The translations under genes were made by a program, and so were the position numbers. Below are positions 35,844-43,726 of a DNA stretch of 64,000 nt, in pieces. The stretch is from the NCBI GenBank assembly GCA_963782885.1, contig CAWALL010000009.1:105698-169697 (forward strand), read 5' to 3'. Under the pieces are notes generated by a model that worked only from the letters and a program-made list of their open reading frames with translations, did no database searches and was not told the DNA's origin. The stretch is from DATAOG01 sp963782885. GTDB taxonomy: Bacteria > Pseudomonadota > Alphaproteobacteria > Geminicoccales > Geminicoccaceae. The first letter of the stretch is position 1; every line of letters starts with the position of its first letter.

Positions 35844-36454
35844 GCCTAAAGTTGTAGTCGCGGTGCCAGTCCTGGTGCGAGCCGGTCTCTGGTCGAACAC
35901 TTGGCCCGGCAGGCGCAGCGCGAGGCTCTCGGTGCCGGTGATGCTCTCGACCTCGCCGAACGGGCGTAGCACCGCCGACCATTCCAGCTGGCCGAGGCCG
36001 CCCGAGGTCATCGCCACCGGCGTGCCGAGTTGGTCGGTGTGGAGGTAGTGGATGCGGGGGCGCGCCGTGCCGGCCTCGGTCACCAGCCCGATCGGCAGCG
36101 CCCAGGGCCTGGTCGTCGCCCGCATAGTCCAGCGGCAGCCAGATGTACTCGCGGTCCGCGACGCCGGTCGCCGCGCTCTCGGCTAAAAGCCGTCCGTCCG
36201 GGTCGTAGTTGGCGTGCGTGGTGCCGCCGATCGTCAGGTCCTTGAAGACCCGCAGGCCGAAGGCGTCGTAGGCGTAGGCCGCCTCGGGCGCGCTGTTCTT
36301 CTCGACCGCCGTCAGCCGGCCGGCGGCGTCGTAGGTGAAGCCGAACACCTCGGCGCCGCGGTCGTCGCTGACCACGCTGCCGTCGGCGGCGTAGCCGAAG
36401 CTCCGGGTCGTGCCGCCGTCCGCGACCGACAGCAGGCGGTGGCTGAAGGCGTAG
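35844..36454 (-). pseudogene. Decayed RHS core copy (orphan fragment)
   Basis: This minus-strand segment repeats part of the neighbouring RHS gene, about 90% identical or better at the protein level where aligned. It includes the YAADGSVVSDDRGA and IHYLHTDQLGTPVAMTSG blocks. A 2-bp deletion near 36110 and another shift near 35895 break the frame. It starts at AFSHRLLSVA without upstream core and ends before the DPxG region, so it cannot encode a working protein. It is the classic trace of RHS tip displacement. Confidence 0.85.
35844..36454 (-). repeat. Direct repeat copy B of RHS core (pairs with 37374-37985)
   Basis: About 611 bp, in the same orientation as and nearly identical to 37374-37985. 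The two copies flank the variable tip and the putative immunity gene, so recombination between them could excise or exchange that cassette. Confidence 0.85.
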
Positions 36455-36620
36455 CTCAAGGGCAGTCCTACCAATTCGACTCCGGTCTACTCAGCTGCAT
36501 CCGCTAGTACACGGGAGCAGACAAAAGATTCATCCGCCTCTGGCGATGCACTCCCCAGTTCCGCGGTGCCAGCCATACCGGAGCGCCGATGGGGTGAATC
36601 TTCTGAACACCTCTGTGCAC

Positions 36621-36875
36621 CTAGTGCTTCGTCCCGGTGTCCTTTGACCGGCAGCCCAAACAGAAAAAGAACAACACCCCTACACTAGGAAACAGGATCG
36701 ATAGGGGAAACAGTAGCAAGGCTCTAGTTTTGTAAACCTCCGACATGATTGGTTGTGCGGGAACGGAAAACGAAGCGCTCTGATATGACCACATCAAGAG
36801 GTACAATCCTCCCGTTACAAACACGACCAGAAGAAACCATCGGATCACGGCCAAACTCTTGGACACTCTCACCAT
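36621..36875 (-). CDS. Small two-helix membrane protein, putative immunity protein to the RHS tip
   Basis: This 84-aa protein has two hydrophobic helices (about residues 10-29 and 52-73) and a charged tail. ATG 36875 has AAAGGAG seven bases upstream, an excellent ribosome site; a TTG at 36902 is less likely. It begins 31 bp after the RHS stop on the same strand and sits in DNA of clearly lower GC than the window. Position, size and composition match immunity genes that follow polymorphic toxin tips. No sequence family is recognised, so function is inferred from context only. Confidence 0.7.
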   Translation of the reverse strand: MVRVSKSLAVIRWFLLVVFVTGGLYLLMWSYQSASFSVPAQPIMSEVYKTRALLLFPLSILFPSVGVLFFFCLGCRSKDTGTKH

Positions 36876-36906
36876 AAAGCGGCTCCTTTGAGAACAGTTC
36901 AATCTC

Positions 36907-38439
36907 CTAGTGGGTTGGACCGATTTGCGGCCCGGTTCTGCACCGACCTATCACGCTATACGCAAAACTCTGGCACTGATTGTAAGGATTCCAGGGGCCG
37001 GTCGGCTGGCCGGGAACAATAAGATTGTTTACGCATTGCTCGTCGACATTCCGTTGCACTTCGCACGAGGAATTAGGCGCGAGCGACTGACCGGTATGGT
37101 CTACCGTCTGTGTCGGATCATATGGCCAATCGGAGTTACCAGCTTGCCCTGGGACACCGCCGCCCATACCGCCCATGCCGGCTTCCAGCGTGTCGGTCTT
37201 GATCCAGTAGTGGTCGAATTGGTTCAAGGGAAATGGAAGATCTGCAGGCCGATGGCAGAGCAAGACCTCCAATCCAAGAGCGTCGGTCCATCGGATGGGA
37301 TTGTTACGCACATACGCGTACGTGCTCAGCCCGCCAGTGAGCCCGATCGGGTCGCTCTGCAGGTAGCGGGCGAGCCTAGGGTCGTAGTCGCGGTGCCAGT
37401 TCTGGTGGAAGCCCGTCTCGGGGTCGAACACCTGGCCGGGGAGGCGCAGGGCGAGCAACTCGGTGCCGGTGATGCTCTCGACCTCGCCGAACGGGCGCAG
37501 CACCGCCGACCATTCCAGCTGGCCGAGGCCGCCCGAGGTCATCGCCACCGGCGTGCCGAGCTGGTCGGTGTGAAGGTAGTGAATGCGCGGGCCCGCCGTG
37601 CCGGCGTCGGTCACGACCGCGAGCGGCAGCGCCCAGGCCTGCTCTCCGCCGCCCGCGAAGTCGAGCGGTAGCCAGATGTACTCCCGCTCCGCCACGCCGG
37701 TCGCCGCGCTCTCGGCCAAAAGCCGCCCGTCTGGGCCGTAGTTGGCGTGCGTCGTGCCGCCGATCGTCAGGTCCTTGAGCACCCGCAGGCCGAAGGCGTC
37801 GTAGGCGTAGGCCGCCTCGGGCGCGCTGTTCTTGTCGACCGCCGCCAGCCGGCCGGCGGCGTCGTAGGCGAAGCCGAACACGTCGGCGCCGCGGTCGTCG
37901 CTGACCACGCTGCCGTCGGCGGCATAGCCGAAGCTCCGGGTCGTGCCGCCGGCGGCGACCGACAGCAGCCGGTGGCTGAAGGCGTCGTAGCCGTAGGTCT
38001 CGACCGTGGTGCCGCCCGCGGTGATGCTGCGCGCGAGCCGGTTGCCGGCGGCGTCGTAGGCGTAATCGATGGTGCCGTAGGCGCCCGCGGCCTGCTCCAG
38101 CCGCCACAGCTCGTCGTAGGCGAACGCCTGGCTCCGGCCGGGGTTCAGCCCGTCGATGATCGTGCTGGCGTGGTCGTTGGCGTCGTAGCCCAAGGCCAGG
38201 TGCTGCACCTGGTTGCTCGCCCCGTCCGAGGTGACGATCCCGGTCAGCCGATAGTCCTGATCGTGCCCGAGCGCAAGGGCGAGCCCATTGCCGAACTGGA
38301 GCCCGGACAATGGGCCGAACGGCAGGTAGGAGAAACTGGACGCGAGCGTCACCACGGCGGCCAGCTCGTTGTCCTGGGTCCGAACGGCGCTCACCCGGCC
38401 GAGCGAGTCGCGCTCGGAAGGGCAAGTGCCGGGAACCAT
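36907..38439 (-). CDS. RHS-repeat protein with variable C-terminal tip, N-terminally truncated
   Basis: This 510-aa protein has YD/RHS repeats over residues 1-360, then the RHS-associated core YDPRLARYLQSDPIGLTGGLSTYAYVRNNP ending at DALGL near 389. The last 120 residues differ in composition and form a tip. His410 in FDHYWIKTD and Cys489 in NQCQSFAY could be a catalytic pair, resembling the order in permuted NlpC/P60 or LRAT-like folds. Full RHS proteins exceed 1,000 residues with an export region, missing here, so this may be a silent cassette or depend on another carrier. The tip DNA has lower GC, indicating transfer. Confidence 0.82.
   Translation of the reverse strand: MVPGTCPSERDSLGRVSAVRTQDNELAAVVTLASSFSYLPFGPLSGLQFGNGLALALGHDQDYRLTGIVTSDGASNQVQHLALGYDANDHASTIIDGLNPGRSQAFAYDELWRLEQAAGAYGTIDYAYDAAGNRLARSITAGGTTVETYGYDAFSHRLLSVAAGGTTRSFGYAADGSVVSDDRGADVFGFAYDAAGRLAAVDKNSAPEAAYAYDAFGLRVLKDLTIGGTTHANYGPDGRLLAESAATGVAEREYIWLPLDFAGGGEQAWALPLAVVTDAGTAGPRIHYLHTDQLGTPVAMTSGGLGQLEWSAVLRPFGEVESITGTELLALRLPGQVFDPETGFHQNWHRDYDPRLARYLQSDPIGLTGGLSTYAYVRNNPIRWTDALGLEVLLCHRPADLPFPLNQFDHYWIKTDTLEAGMGGMGGGVPGQAGNSDWPYDPTQTVDHTGQSLAPNSSCEVQRNVDEQCVNNLIVPGQPTGPWNPYNQCQSFAYSVIGRCRTGPQIGPTH
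37374..37985 (-). repeat. Direct repeat copy A of RHS core
   Basis: This is the intact partner of 35844-36454. The coding frame is open throughout in this copy. Together they bracket about 0.92 kb containing the tip and the putative immunity gene. Confidence 0.85.
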
Positions 38440-38582
38440 TCTGTCGGGCTCATGCAGGAGCGGCGGAGCGGGGCGGGCCTGAATGGTGGCAAGCGGCCCA
38501 TGGCCCGAAGTGCGTTCCGCCGGCCGGTCGACATGGTATGGTCGATTTTGGGAGGCACAGAGCGGCGCGGAGGTCGGAGGAA

Positions 38583-39425
38583 ATGGGCGACGACAAGAGC
38601 GAGCCGCGGAGGACCTGGGACGCGGCGGCGCCGGGGTGGGCGAGATGGGAGCACGTGTTCGCGCAGGCGCTGGCCGAGATCACCGAGACGATGCTGGACC
38701 TCGCGGGCGTCGAGGCCGGCATGCGCGTGCTCGATCTCGCCTGCGGCGCCGGCAGTCAAAGTCTGCGGGCGGCGGCCCGGGTCGGGCCGGAGGGGCGCGT
38801 GGTCGCGAGCGACATCTCGACCACGATGCTGAGCCATGCGCGGGAAGCCGCCGAGCGCAAGGGTCTGAGCAATGTCGAGACCCTGGAGTGCGCCGCCGAG
38901 GAGCTGCCGGCGTCCGTCGGGACCTTCGATGCGGCGATCAGCCGTCTCGGGCTGATGCTCTTTCCGGCGCCCGGGCAGGCGCTGGTGGCGGTGCGGCGCG
39001 TCCTGCGGCCGCAGGCGCGGATCGCGGTGCTCGTGTTCACGACGCCGGCCAGCAATCCCTTCATGTCGCTGCCGATGCAGATCCTGCTCCGCCACGCGGG
39101 CAAGCAGCCGCCGGCGGCCGGCAGGCCCGGGATCTTCGCGCTCGGCGGTCCGGGCGTGCTCGAGGGTCTGCTCGCCGGGAGCGGGCTCGCCGAGGTCGAA
39201 GCCAGGGTCGTGAGGGCGGAGCTGCGGCTGCCTTCGGCGGCCGAGGTGCTCGAGATGATGCAGCAGGCGTTCGGCGCCTATCGGGCCGTGGTCGCCGACC
39301 TCGGACCGCAGGCGCGCGCCGACGCCTGGTCGGAGGTCGGGGAGTGCGTGAAGCAGTTCGAGACTGAGGAGGGTTTTCGCACCGAGCTGGAGCTCGTCAT
39401 CGGCTCGGGCGCCGCGGTCGCCTGA
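38583..39425 (+). CDS. Class I SAM-dependent methyltransferase
   Basis: This 280-aa cytosolic methyltransferase has motif I VLDLACGAGSQSLRAA near residues 49-64, the acidic ribose-binding segment VVASDISTTML, and LGLMLFPAPGQALVAVRRVLRP after motif II. It resembles UbiE-like proteins that act on small molecules. ATG 38583 is preceded very closely by GGAGG (2 nt spacer), so the start is a little uncertain. It stands between the truncated RHS gene (divergent) and ugpE, inside the interrupted ugp operon, and may be cargo of the insertion. Substrate unknown. Confidence 0.85.
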   Translation: MGDDKSEPRRTWDAAAPGWARWEHVFAQALAEITETMLDLAGVEAGMRVLDLACGAGSQSLRAAARVGPEGRVVASDISTTMLSHAREAAERKGLSNVETLECAAEELPASVGTFDAAISRLGLMLFPAPGQALVAVRRVLRPQARIAVLVFTTPASNPFMSLPMQILLRHAGKQPPAAGRPGIFALGGPGVLEGLLAGSGLAEVEARVVRAELRLPSAAEVLEMMQQAFGAYRAVVADLGPQARADAWSEVGECVKQFETEEGFRTELELVIGSGAAVA

Positions 39426-39485
39426 CCATGGCGGCGTGCCGGGAGCGGCGATGAGGGGGACCGTGGCCTCGCGGGACGGGCTCGG

Positions 39486-40334
39486 GTGATCGAGCGGCGG
39501 CCCGGGCTCACGGTCTTTGCTCACGCGGTGCTGGTCGGCGGCGTGCTGCTGGTGGCGCTGCCGATCTGGCTCGCGTTCGTCGCCTCGACCGAGCCGACCG
39601 AGAACGTGCTCAAGGCGCCGATCCCGGTCTGGCCGGGGGATCACTTATGGGCGAATTATGCGGCCGTGCTCGGGCAGGGCGTGAAGGGGTCGAGCAGCGG
39701 GCCGGTCGGCGAGATGCTGCTCAACTCGCTGGTCATGGCGGTCGGGATCGCGGTCGGCAAGATCGCGATCTCGATCCTCTCGGCGTTCGCGATCGTCTAT
39801 TTCCGGTTCCCGCTCCGGATGCTGGCGTTCTGGACGATTTTTTTGACCTTGATGCTGCCGGTGGAGGTGCGGATTTTGCCGACCTTCGCGGTCGTGGCCG
39901 ACCTCGGGCTGCTCAACAGCTACGTGGGCCTCACCGTGCCGCTGATCGCGTCGGCGACTGCGACTTTCCTGTTCCGACAGTTTTTCCTCACCGTGCCGGA
40001 CGAGTTGACCGAGGCGGCGCGGATCGATGGCGCGGGGCCCCTCAAGTTCTTCTGGGACATCCTGTTGCCCCTGTCGCGGACCAACCTCGCGGCGCTGTTC
40101 GTGATCCTGTTCATCTATGGCTGGAACCAGTACCTCTGGCCGCTGATGATCACGACCGACGAGCACATGTACACGATCGTGATGGGCATCCAGCGGATGG
40201 TCACCGCGGCCGACGCCGAGCCGGTCTGGAACTATGTGATGGCGGTCGCGATCCTCGCCATGCTACCGCCGGTCGCGGTCGTGATCCTGATGCAGCGCTG
40301 GTTCGTCAAGGGCCTGATCGAGCCCGAGAAGTAA
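39486..40334 (+). CDS. ugpE: sn-glycerol-3-phosphate ABC transporter permease UgpE
   Basis: This 282-aa permease has six hydrophobic helices and the EAA loop LTEAARIDGAGPLKFFWDILLPLS. The C-terminus VVILMQRWFVKGLIEPEK is typical of UgpE/MalG-type proteins ending in KGLxxGxxK-like tails. The start is GTG at 39486, with no strong ribosome site. It is followed within 12 bp by ugpC. It is cut off from ugpA by the RHS-containing insert, so its transcription now depends on a new promoter or on the upstream methyltransferase transcript. Confidence 0.93.
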   Translation: MIERRPGLTVFAHAVLVGGVLLVALPIWLAFVASTEPTENVLKAPIPVWPGDHLWANYAAVLGQGVKGSSSGPVGEMLLNSLVMAVGIAVGKIAISILSAFAIVYFRFPLRMLAFWTIFLTLMLPVEVRILPTFAVVADLGLLNSYVGLTVPLIASATATFLFRQFFLTVPDELTEAARIDGAGPLKFFWDILLPLSRTNLAALFVILFIYGWNQYLWPLMITTDEHMYTIVMGIQRMVTAADAEPVWNYVMAVAILAMLPPVAVVILMQRWFVKGLIEPEK

Positions 40335-40346
40335 GGCGGGTTGCCG

Positions 40347-41423
40347 ATGGCCGAGGTCGTGCTCGACGACGTGCGCAAGGTGTTCGGCAAGACCGAGGTC
40401 ATCAAGGGGGTCTCGACCGGGATCGCGGACGGCGAACTGCGCGTCGTGCTCGGGCCCTCGGGCTGCGGCAAGTCGACGCTGTTGCGCATGGTCGCCGGGC
40501 TCGAGGAGGTCAGCGCCGGCACGATCCGGATCGGCGAGCGGGTGGTCAACCGGCTCGAGCCCAAGGACCGCAACATCGCGATGGTGTTCCAGAACTACGC
40601 GCTTTACCCGCACATGAGCGTCTACGACAACATGGCCTACGGCCTGCGCAATCTGGGCACGGCCAAGGGCGAGATCGAGCGCCGGGTCGGCGAGGCCGCG
40701 CGCATCCTCGGGCTCGGTGAGTTCCTCGAGCGCAAGCCGCGCGAGCTGTCCGGCGGCCAGCGCCAGCGGGTCGCGATGGGCCGGGCGATCGTCCGGGAGC
40801 CCGCCGTGTTCCTGTTCGACGAGCCGCTCTCCAACCTCGACGCCAAGCTCCGCGGCCAGATGCGGATCGAGATCAAGCAGCTGCAGCAGCGGCTCGGCAC
40901 GACCAGCGTCTACGTCACCCACGACCAGGTCGAGGCGATGACGCTGGGCGACCGGCTGATGGTCATGAACGGCGGCCTGGTCGAGCAGATCGGCAGCCCG
41001 CTCGAGGTCTACGAGCGCCCGGCGAGCGAATTCGTCGCGAGCTTCATCGGCGCGCCGGCGATGAATTTTCTCGAAGCCACGGTCGGCGCCGAGGGCCGGG
41101 AGCTCGTGATCGGCGCCGATCGCCTGGCCTTGCCCCGGCCGCTCGCCGGGCAGGCCGGCCGCCGCCTGACGCTGGGGCTGCGCCCCGAGCACCTGCCGCT
41201 CGCGGATCCGAGTTCGGCCGGGCTGCACGTCGAGGTCGGGCTGATCGAGGCCTTGGGCGCGGACACGGTCGTGCACGGCCGGATCGGCGGCGGCCGCGCG
41301 CCGCTCACGGTCCGCCTCGACGGCACCCGGCGGGTCGCGCCGGGCGACCGTCTGACGGTCGCCCCCGACCCGGACCGGCTGCATCTGTTCGACCCGGACA
41401 GCGGCCGCCGCATCGGCGTCTGA
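40347..41423 (+). CDS. ugpC: sn-glycerol-3-phosphate ABC transporter ATP-binding protein UgpC
   Basis: This 358-aa ATPase has Walker A GPSGCGKST near residues 36-44, the Q-loop FQNYALYPHMSV, the signature LSGGQRQRVAMGRAIV, Walker B VFLFDEPLSNLDAKLR and the H-loop VTHDQVEAM. A C-terminal TOBE domain (GLRPEHLPL) is present as in MalK/UgpC. ATG 40347 is preferred to TTG 40341. It energises UgpAE. UgpC-type ATPases are often shared by related sugar importers. Confidence 0.93.
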   Translation: MAEVVLDDVRKVFGKTEVIKGVSTGIADGELRVVLGPSGCGKSTLLRMVAGLEEVSAGTIRIGERVVNRLEPKDRNIAMVFQNYALYPHMSVYDNMAYGLRNLGTAKGEIERRVGEAARILGLGEFLERKPRELSGGQRQRVAMGRAIVREPAVFLFDEPLSNLDAKLRGQMRIEIKQLQQRLGTTSVYVTHDQVEAMTLGDRLMVMNGGLVEQIGSPLEVYERPASEFVASFIGAPAMNFLEATVGAEGRELVIGADRLALPRPLAGQAGRRLTLGLRPEHLPLADPSSAGLHVEVGLIEALGADTVVHGRIGGGRAPLTVRLDGTRRVAPGDRLTVAPDPDRLHLFDPDSGRRIGV

Positions 41424-41669
41424 TGTCCGGGAAGCGGCGCCCGCAGCCTCGCGGCCGTCGTTCCGCCCCTCCATTGATGTGCGTCAATGCGAGCGGCCTC
41501 GCGCGCACGCAGTCATGGGGCAGGTTCGGCAGGCATGGGCGGGCAGCAGTCGTCTAATCGAAGGCGTTGTCTGGTCTGCAAAACCGCAAGTATAATGGAG
41601 GCACCGGCAGTCGTCGGCGTGGCACGCCCGGCGTTCGCCTCGAGCGCCGGCCAATTGGGGGAATCCCTC

Positions 41670-41978
41670 ATGGAGCACCAGGCTTACGCCCGGGTCAGGA
41701 GCCACCCGAAGTTCGTCGAGCTGGTCGAGCGGCGCAGCAGGTACGCCTGGACGCTCTCGTTCGTCATGCTCGCGATCTACTACGGCTTCATCCTGGTGGT
41801 CGCCTTCGCGCCGGAATGGCTCGGGGTGCCGCTCGCGGACGGCGCGGTCACGACGGTCGGGATCCCGGTCGGCATCCTGATCATCCTCGCCGCTTTCGTG
41901 CTCACCGGGCTCTACGTCCGGCGGGCCAACACCGAGTTCGACGACCTGAACCGAGAAATCCTGGAGGCCTCGAAATGA
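41670..41978 (+). CDS. yjcH: DUF485 membrane protein, partner of acetate symporter
   Basis: This 102-aa inner-membrane protein has two helices (about residues 26-50 and 62-86) and begins AYARVRSHPKFVELVERRSRYAWTL, the DUF485 signature. ATG 41670 lies eight bases after GGGGG; the frame is open upstream but without similarity. Its TGA overlaps the actP start (ATGA), as in the yjcH-actP pair of E. coli. Its exact role in acetate uptake is not defined. Confidence 0.9.
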   Translation: MEHQAYARVRSHPKFVELVERRSRYAWTLSFVMLAIYYGFILVVAFAPEWLGVPLADGAVTTVGIPVGILIILAAFVLTGLYVRRANTEFDDLNREILEASK

Positions 41979-43648
41979 TGCGGGCACTGACGGTCCTCGG
42001 GCTTGCGGCCGGGGCGGCAGCGCTCCTCGACCCGGGGCTTGTCGCCGCGGCCGACGCCGTGAGCGGCGAGGTCCAGCGCCAGCCGGTCAACATTCCGGCG
42101 ATCGTGATGTTCTTCGGCTTCGTCGCCGGCACGCTCGGCATCACCTACTGGGCCGCCAAGCGCACCCGCTCGGCCGCCGACTTCTATGCCGCCGGCGGCA
42201 GCGTGACCGGCTTCCAGAACGGGCTCGCGATCGCCGGGGACTACATGTCGGCGGCCTCCTTCCTCGGCATCTCGGGCCTGGTGTTCGCGTCCGGCTTCGA
42301 CGGCCTGATCTACTCGATCGGCTTTCTGGTCGGCTGGCCGATCATCCTGTTCCTGATGGCCGAGCGGCTGCGCAATCTCGGCAAGTACACCTTCGCCGAC
42401 GTCGCCTCCTACCGGCTGCAGCAGACCCCGATCCGCTCGCTGGCGGCGATCGGCTCCTTGACCGTGGTCGCCTTCTACCTGATCGCCCAGATGGTCGGCG
42501 CCGGCAAGCTGATCGAGCTGCTGTTCGGCCTCGACTACCTCTACGCCGTCGTGATCGTCGGCATCCTGATGATCCTCTACGTCACCTTCGGCGGCATGAT
42601 CGCGACCACCTGGGTGCAGATCATCAAGGCCGGCCTGCTGCTGGTCGGCGCCACCTTCATGGCGCTCGCCGTGCTCTGGCACTTTGGCTTCAGCTTCGAG
42701 GCGATGTTCGCGAGCGCGGTCGCGGCCCATCCCAAGCACCAGGCGATCATGGCGCCGGGGGGCCTCGTCGCCGACCCGATCTCCGCGATCTCGCTCGGGC
42801 TCGCGCTGATGTTCGGCACCGCCGGCCTGCCGCACATCCTGATGCGGTTCTTCACGGTGCCCGATGCCAAGCAGGCGCGGCGCTCGGTGTTCTACGCCAC
42901 CGGCTTCATCGGCTACTTCTACATCTTGACCTTCATCATCGGCTTCGGCGCGATCACGCTGGTGATGGCCAACCCGGCCTTCCTCGACCCGGCGGGCAAG
43001 CTGCTCGGCGGCAACAACATGGCGGCCATCCACCTCGCCAATGCGGTCGGCGGCAGCCTGTTCCTGGGCTTCATCTCGGCGGTCGCGTTCGCGACCATCC
43101 TCGCGGTCGTGGCCGGGCTGACGCTCGCCGGCGCCTCGGCGGTCAGCCACGACCTCTACGCCTCGGTGTTCGCCCGCGGCCGGGCGACCGAGATGCAGGA
43201 GGTGCGGGTGTCGCGGATCGCGACCATCGTGCTCGGGATCGTCGCGATCGGGCTCGGCATTCTGTTCGAGCAGCAGAACATCGCCTTCATGGTCGGGCTG
43301 GCGTTCGCGGTCGCGGCCAGCTGCAACTTCCCGATCCTTTTTCTCTCGATGTACTGGAAGCGGCTGACCACGCGCGGCGCCTTCTACGGCGGCTTCCTCG
43401 GCCTGATCACCGCGGTCGTGCTGGTGATCCTGTCACCGACGGTCTGGGTCACGGTGCTGGGCTACGAGGCCCCGATCTTCCCGTACAAGGACCCGGCCCT
43501 GTTCTCGATGGCGGTCGCCTTCATCGGCATCTGGCTGTTCTCGATCCTCGACCACAGCCGGACCGCGCAGCTGGAGGAGGCGGCGTTCGAGGCGCAGTAC
43601 GTGCGCTCGCAGACCGGCCTCGGGGCGGCGGCCGCCGCCGCTCACTGA
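41975..43648 (+). CDS. actP: Cation/acetate symporter ActP
   Basis: This 557-aa sodium:solute symporter has a signal-like N-terminus followed by about thirteen helices. Family blocks include SAADFYAAGGSVTGFQNGLAIAGDYMSAASFLGISG and GTAGLPHILMRFFTVPDAKQARRS. It imports acetate and similar short carboxylates with a cation. The ATG at 41975 overlaps the DUF485 stop, with GGAGG seven bases upstream. A terminator-like hairpin follows. Confidence 0.93.
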   Translation: MMRALTVLGLAAGAAALLDPGLVAAADAVSGEVQRQPVNIPAIVMFFGFVAGTLGITYWAAKRTRSAADFYAAGGSVTGFQNGLAIAGDYMSAASFLGISGLVFASGFDGLIYSIGFLVGWPIILFLMAERLRNLGKYTFADVASYRLQQTPIRSLAAIGSLTVVAFYLIAQMVGAGKLIELLFGLDYLYAVVIVGILMILYVTFGGMIATTWVQIIKAGLLLVGATFMALAVLWHFGFSFEAMFASAVAAHPKHQAIMAPGGLVADPISAISLGLALMFGTAGLPHILMRFFTVPDAKQARRSVFYATGFIGYFYILTFIIGFGAITLVMANPAFLDPAGKLLGGNNMAAIHLANAVGGSLFLGFISAVAFATILAVVAGLTLAGASAVSHDLYASVFARGRATEMQEVRVSRIATIVLGIVAIGLGILFEQQNIAFMVGLAFAVAASCNFPILFLSMYWKRLTTRGAFYGGFLGLITAVVLVILSPTVWVTVLGYEAPIFPYKDPALFSMAVAFIGIWLFSILDHSRTAQLEEAAFEAQYVRSQTGLGAAAAAAH

Positions 43649-43671
43649 GCGCCTTCTGCCACGCGACGTCG

Positions 43672-43702
43672 ACGCCCCGGGGCCGGCAACGCCCCGGGGC
43701 GT
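43672..43702 (+). terminator. Terminator-like hairpin after actP
   Basis: An 11-bp perfect stem, ACGCCCCGGGG/CCCCGGGGCGT, has a 9-nt loop and is followed by TCTCTTAT. The T-tract is weak, but the stem is strong. It lies between actP and the DUF294 gene. Confidence 0.6.
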
Positions 43703-43726
43703 TCTCTTATCGACCGGAGACCAGCC

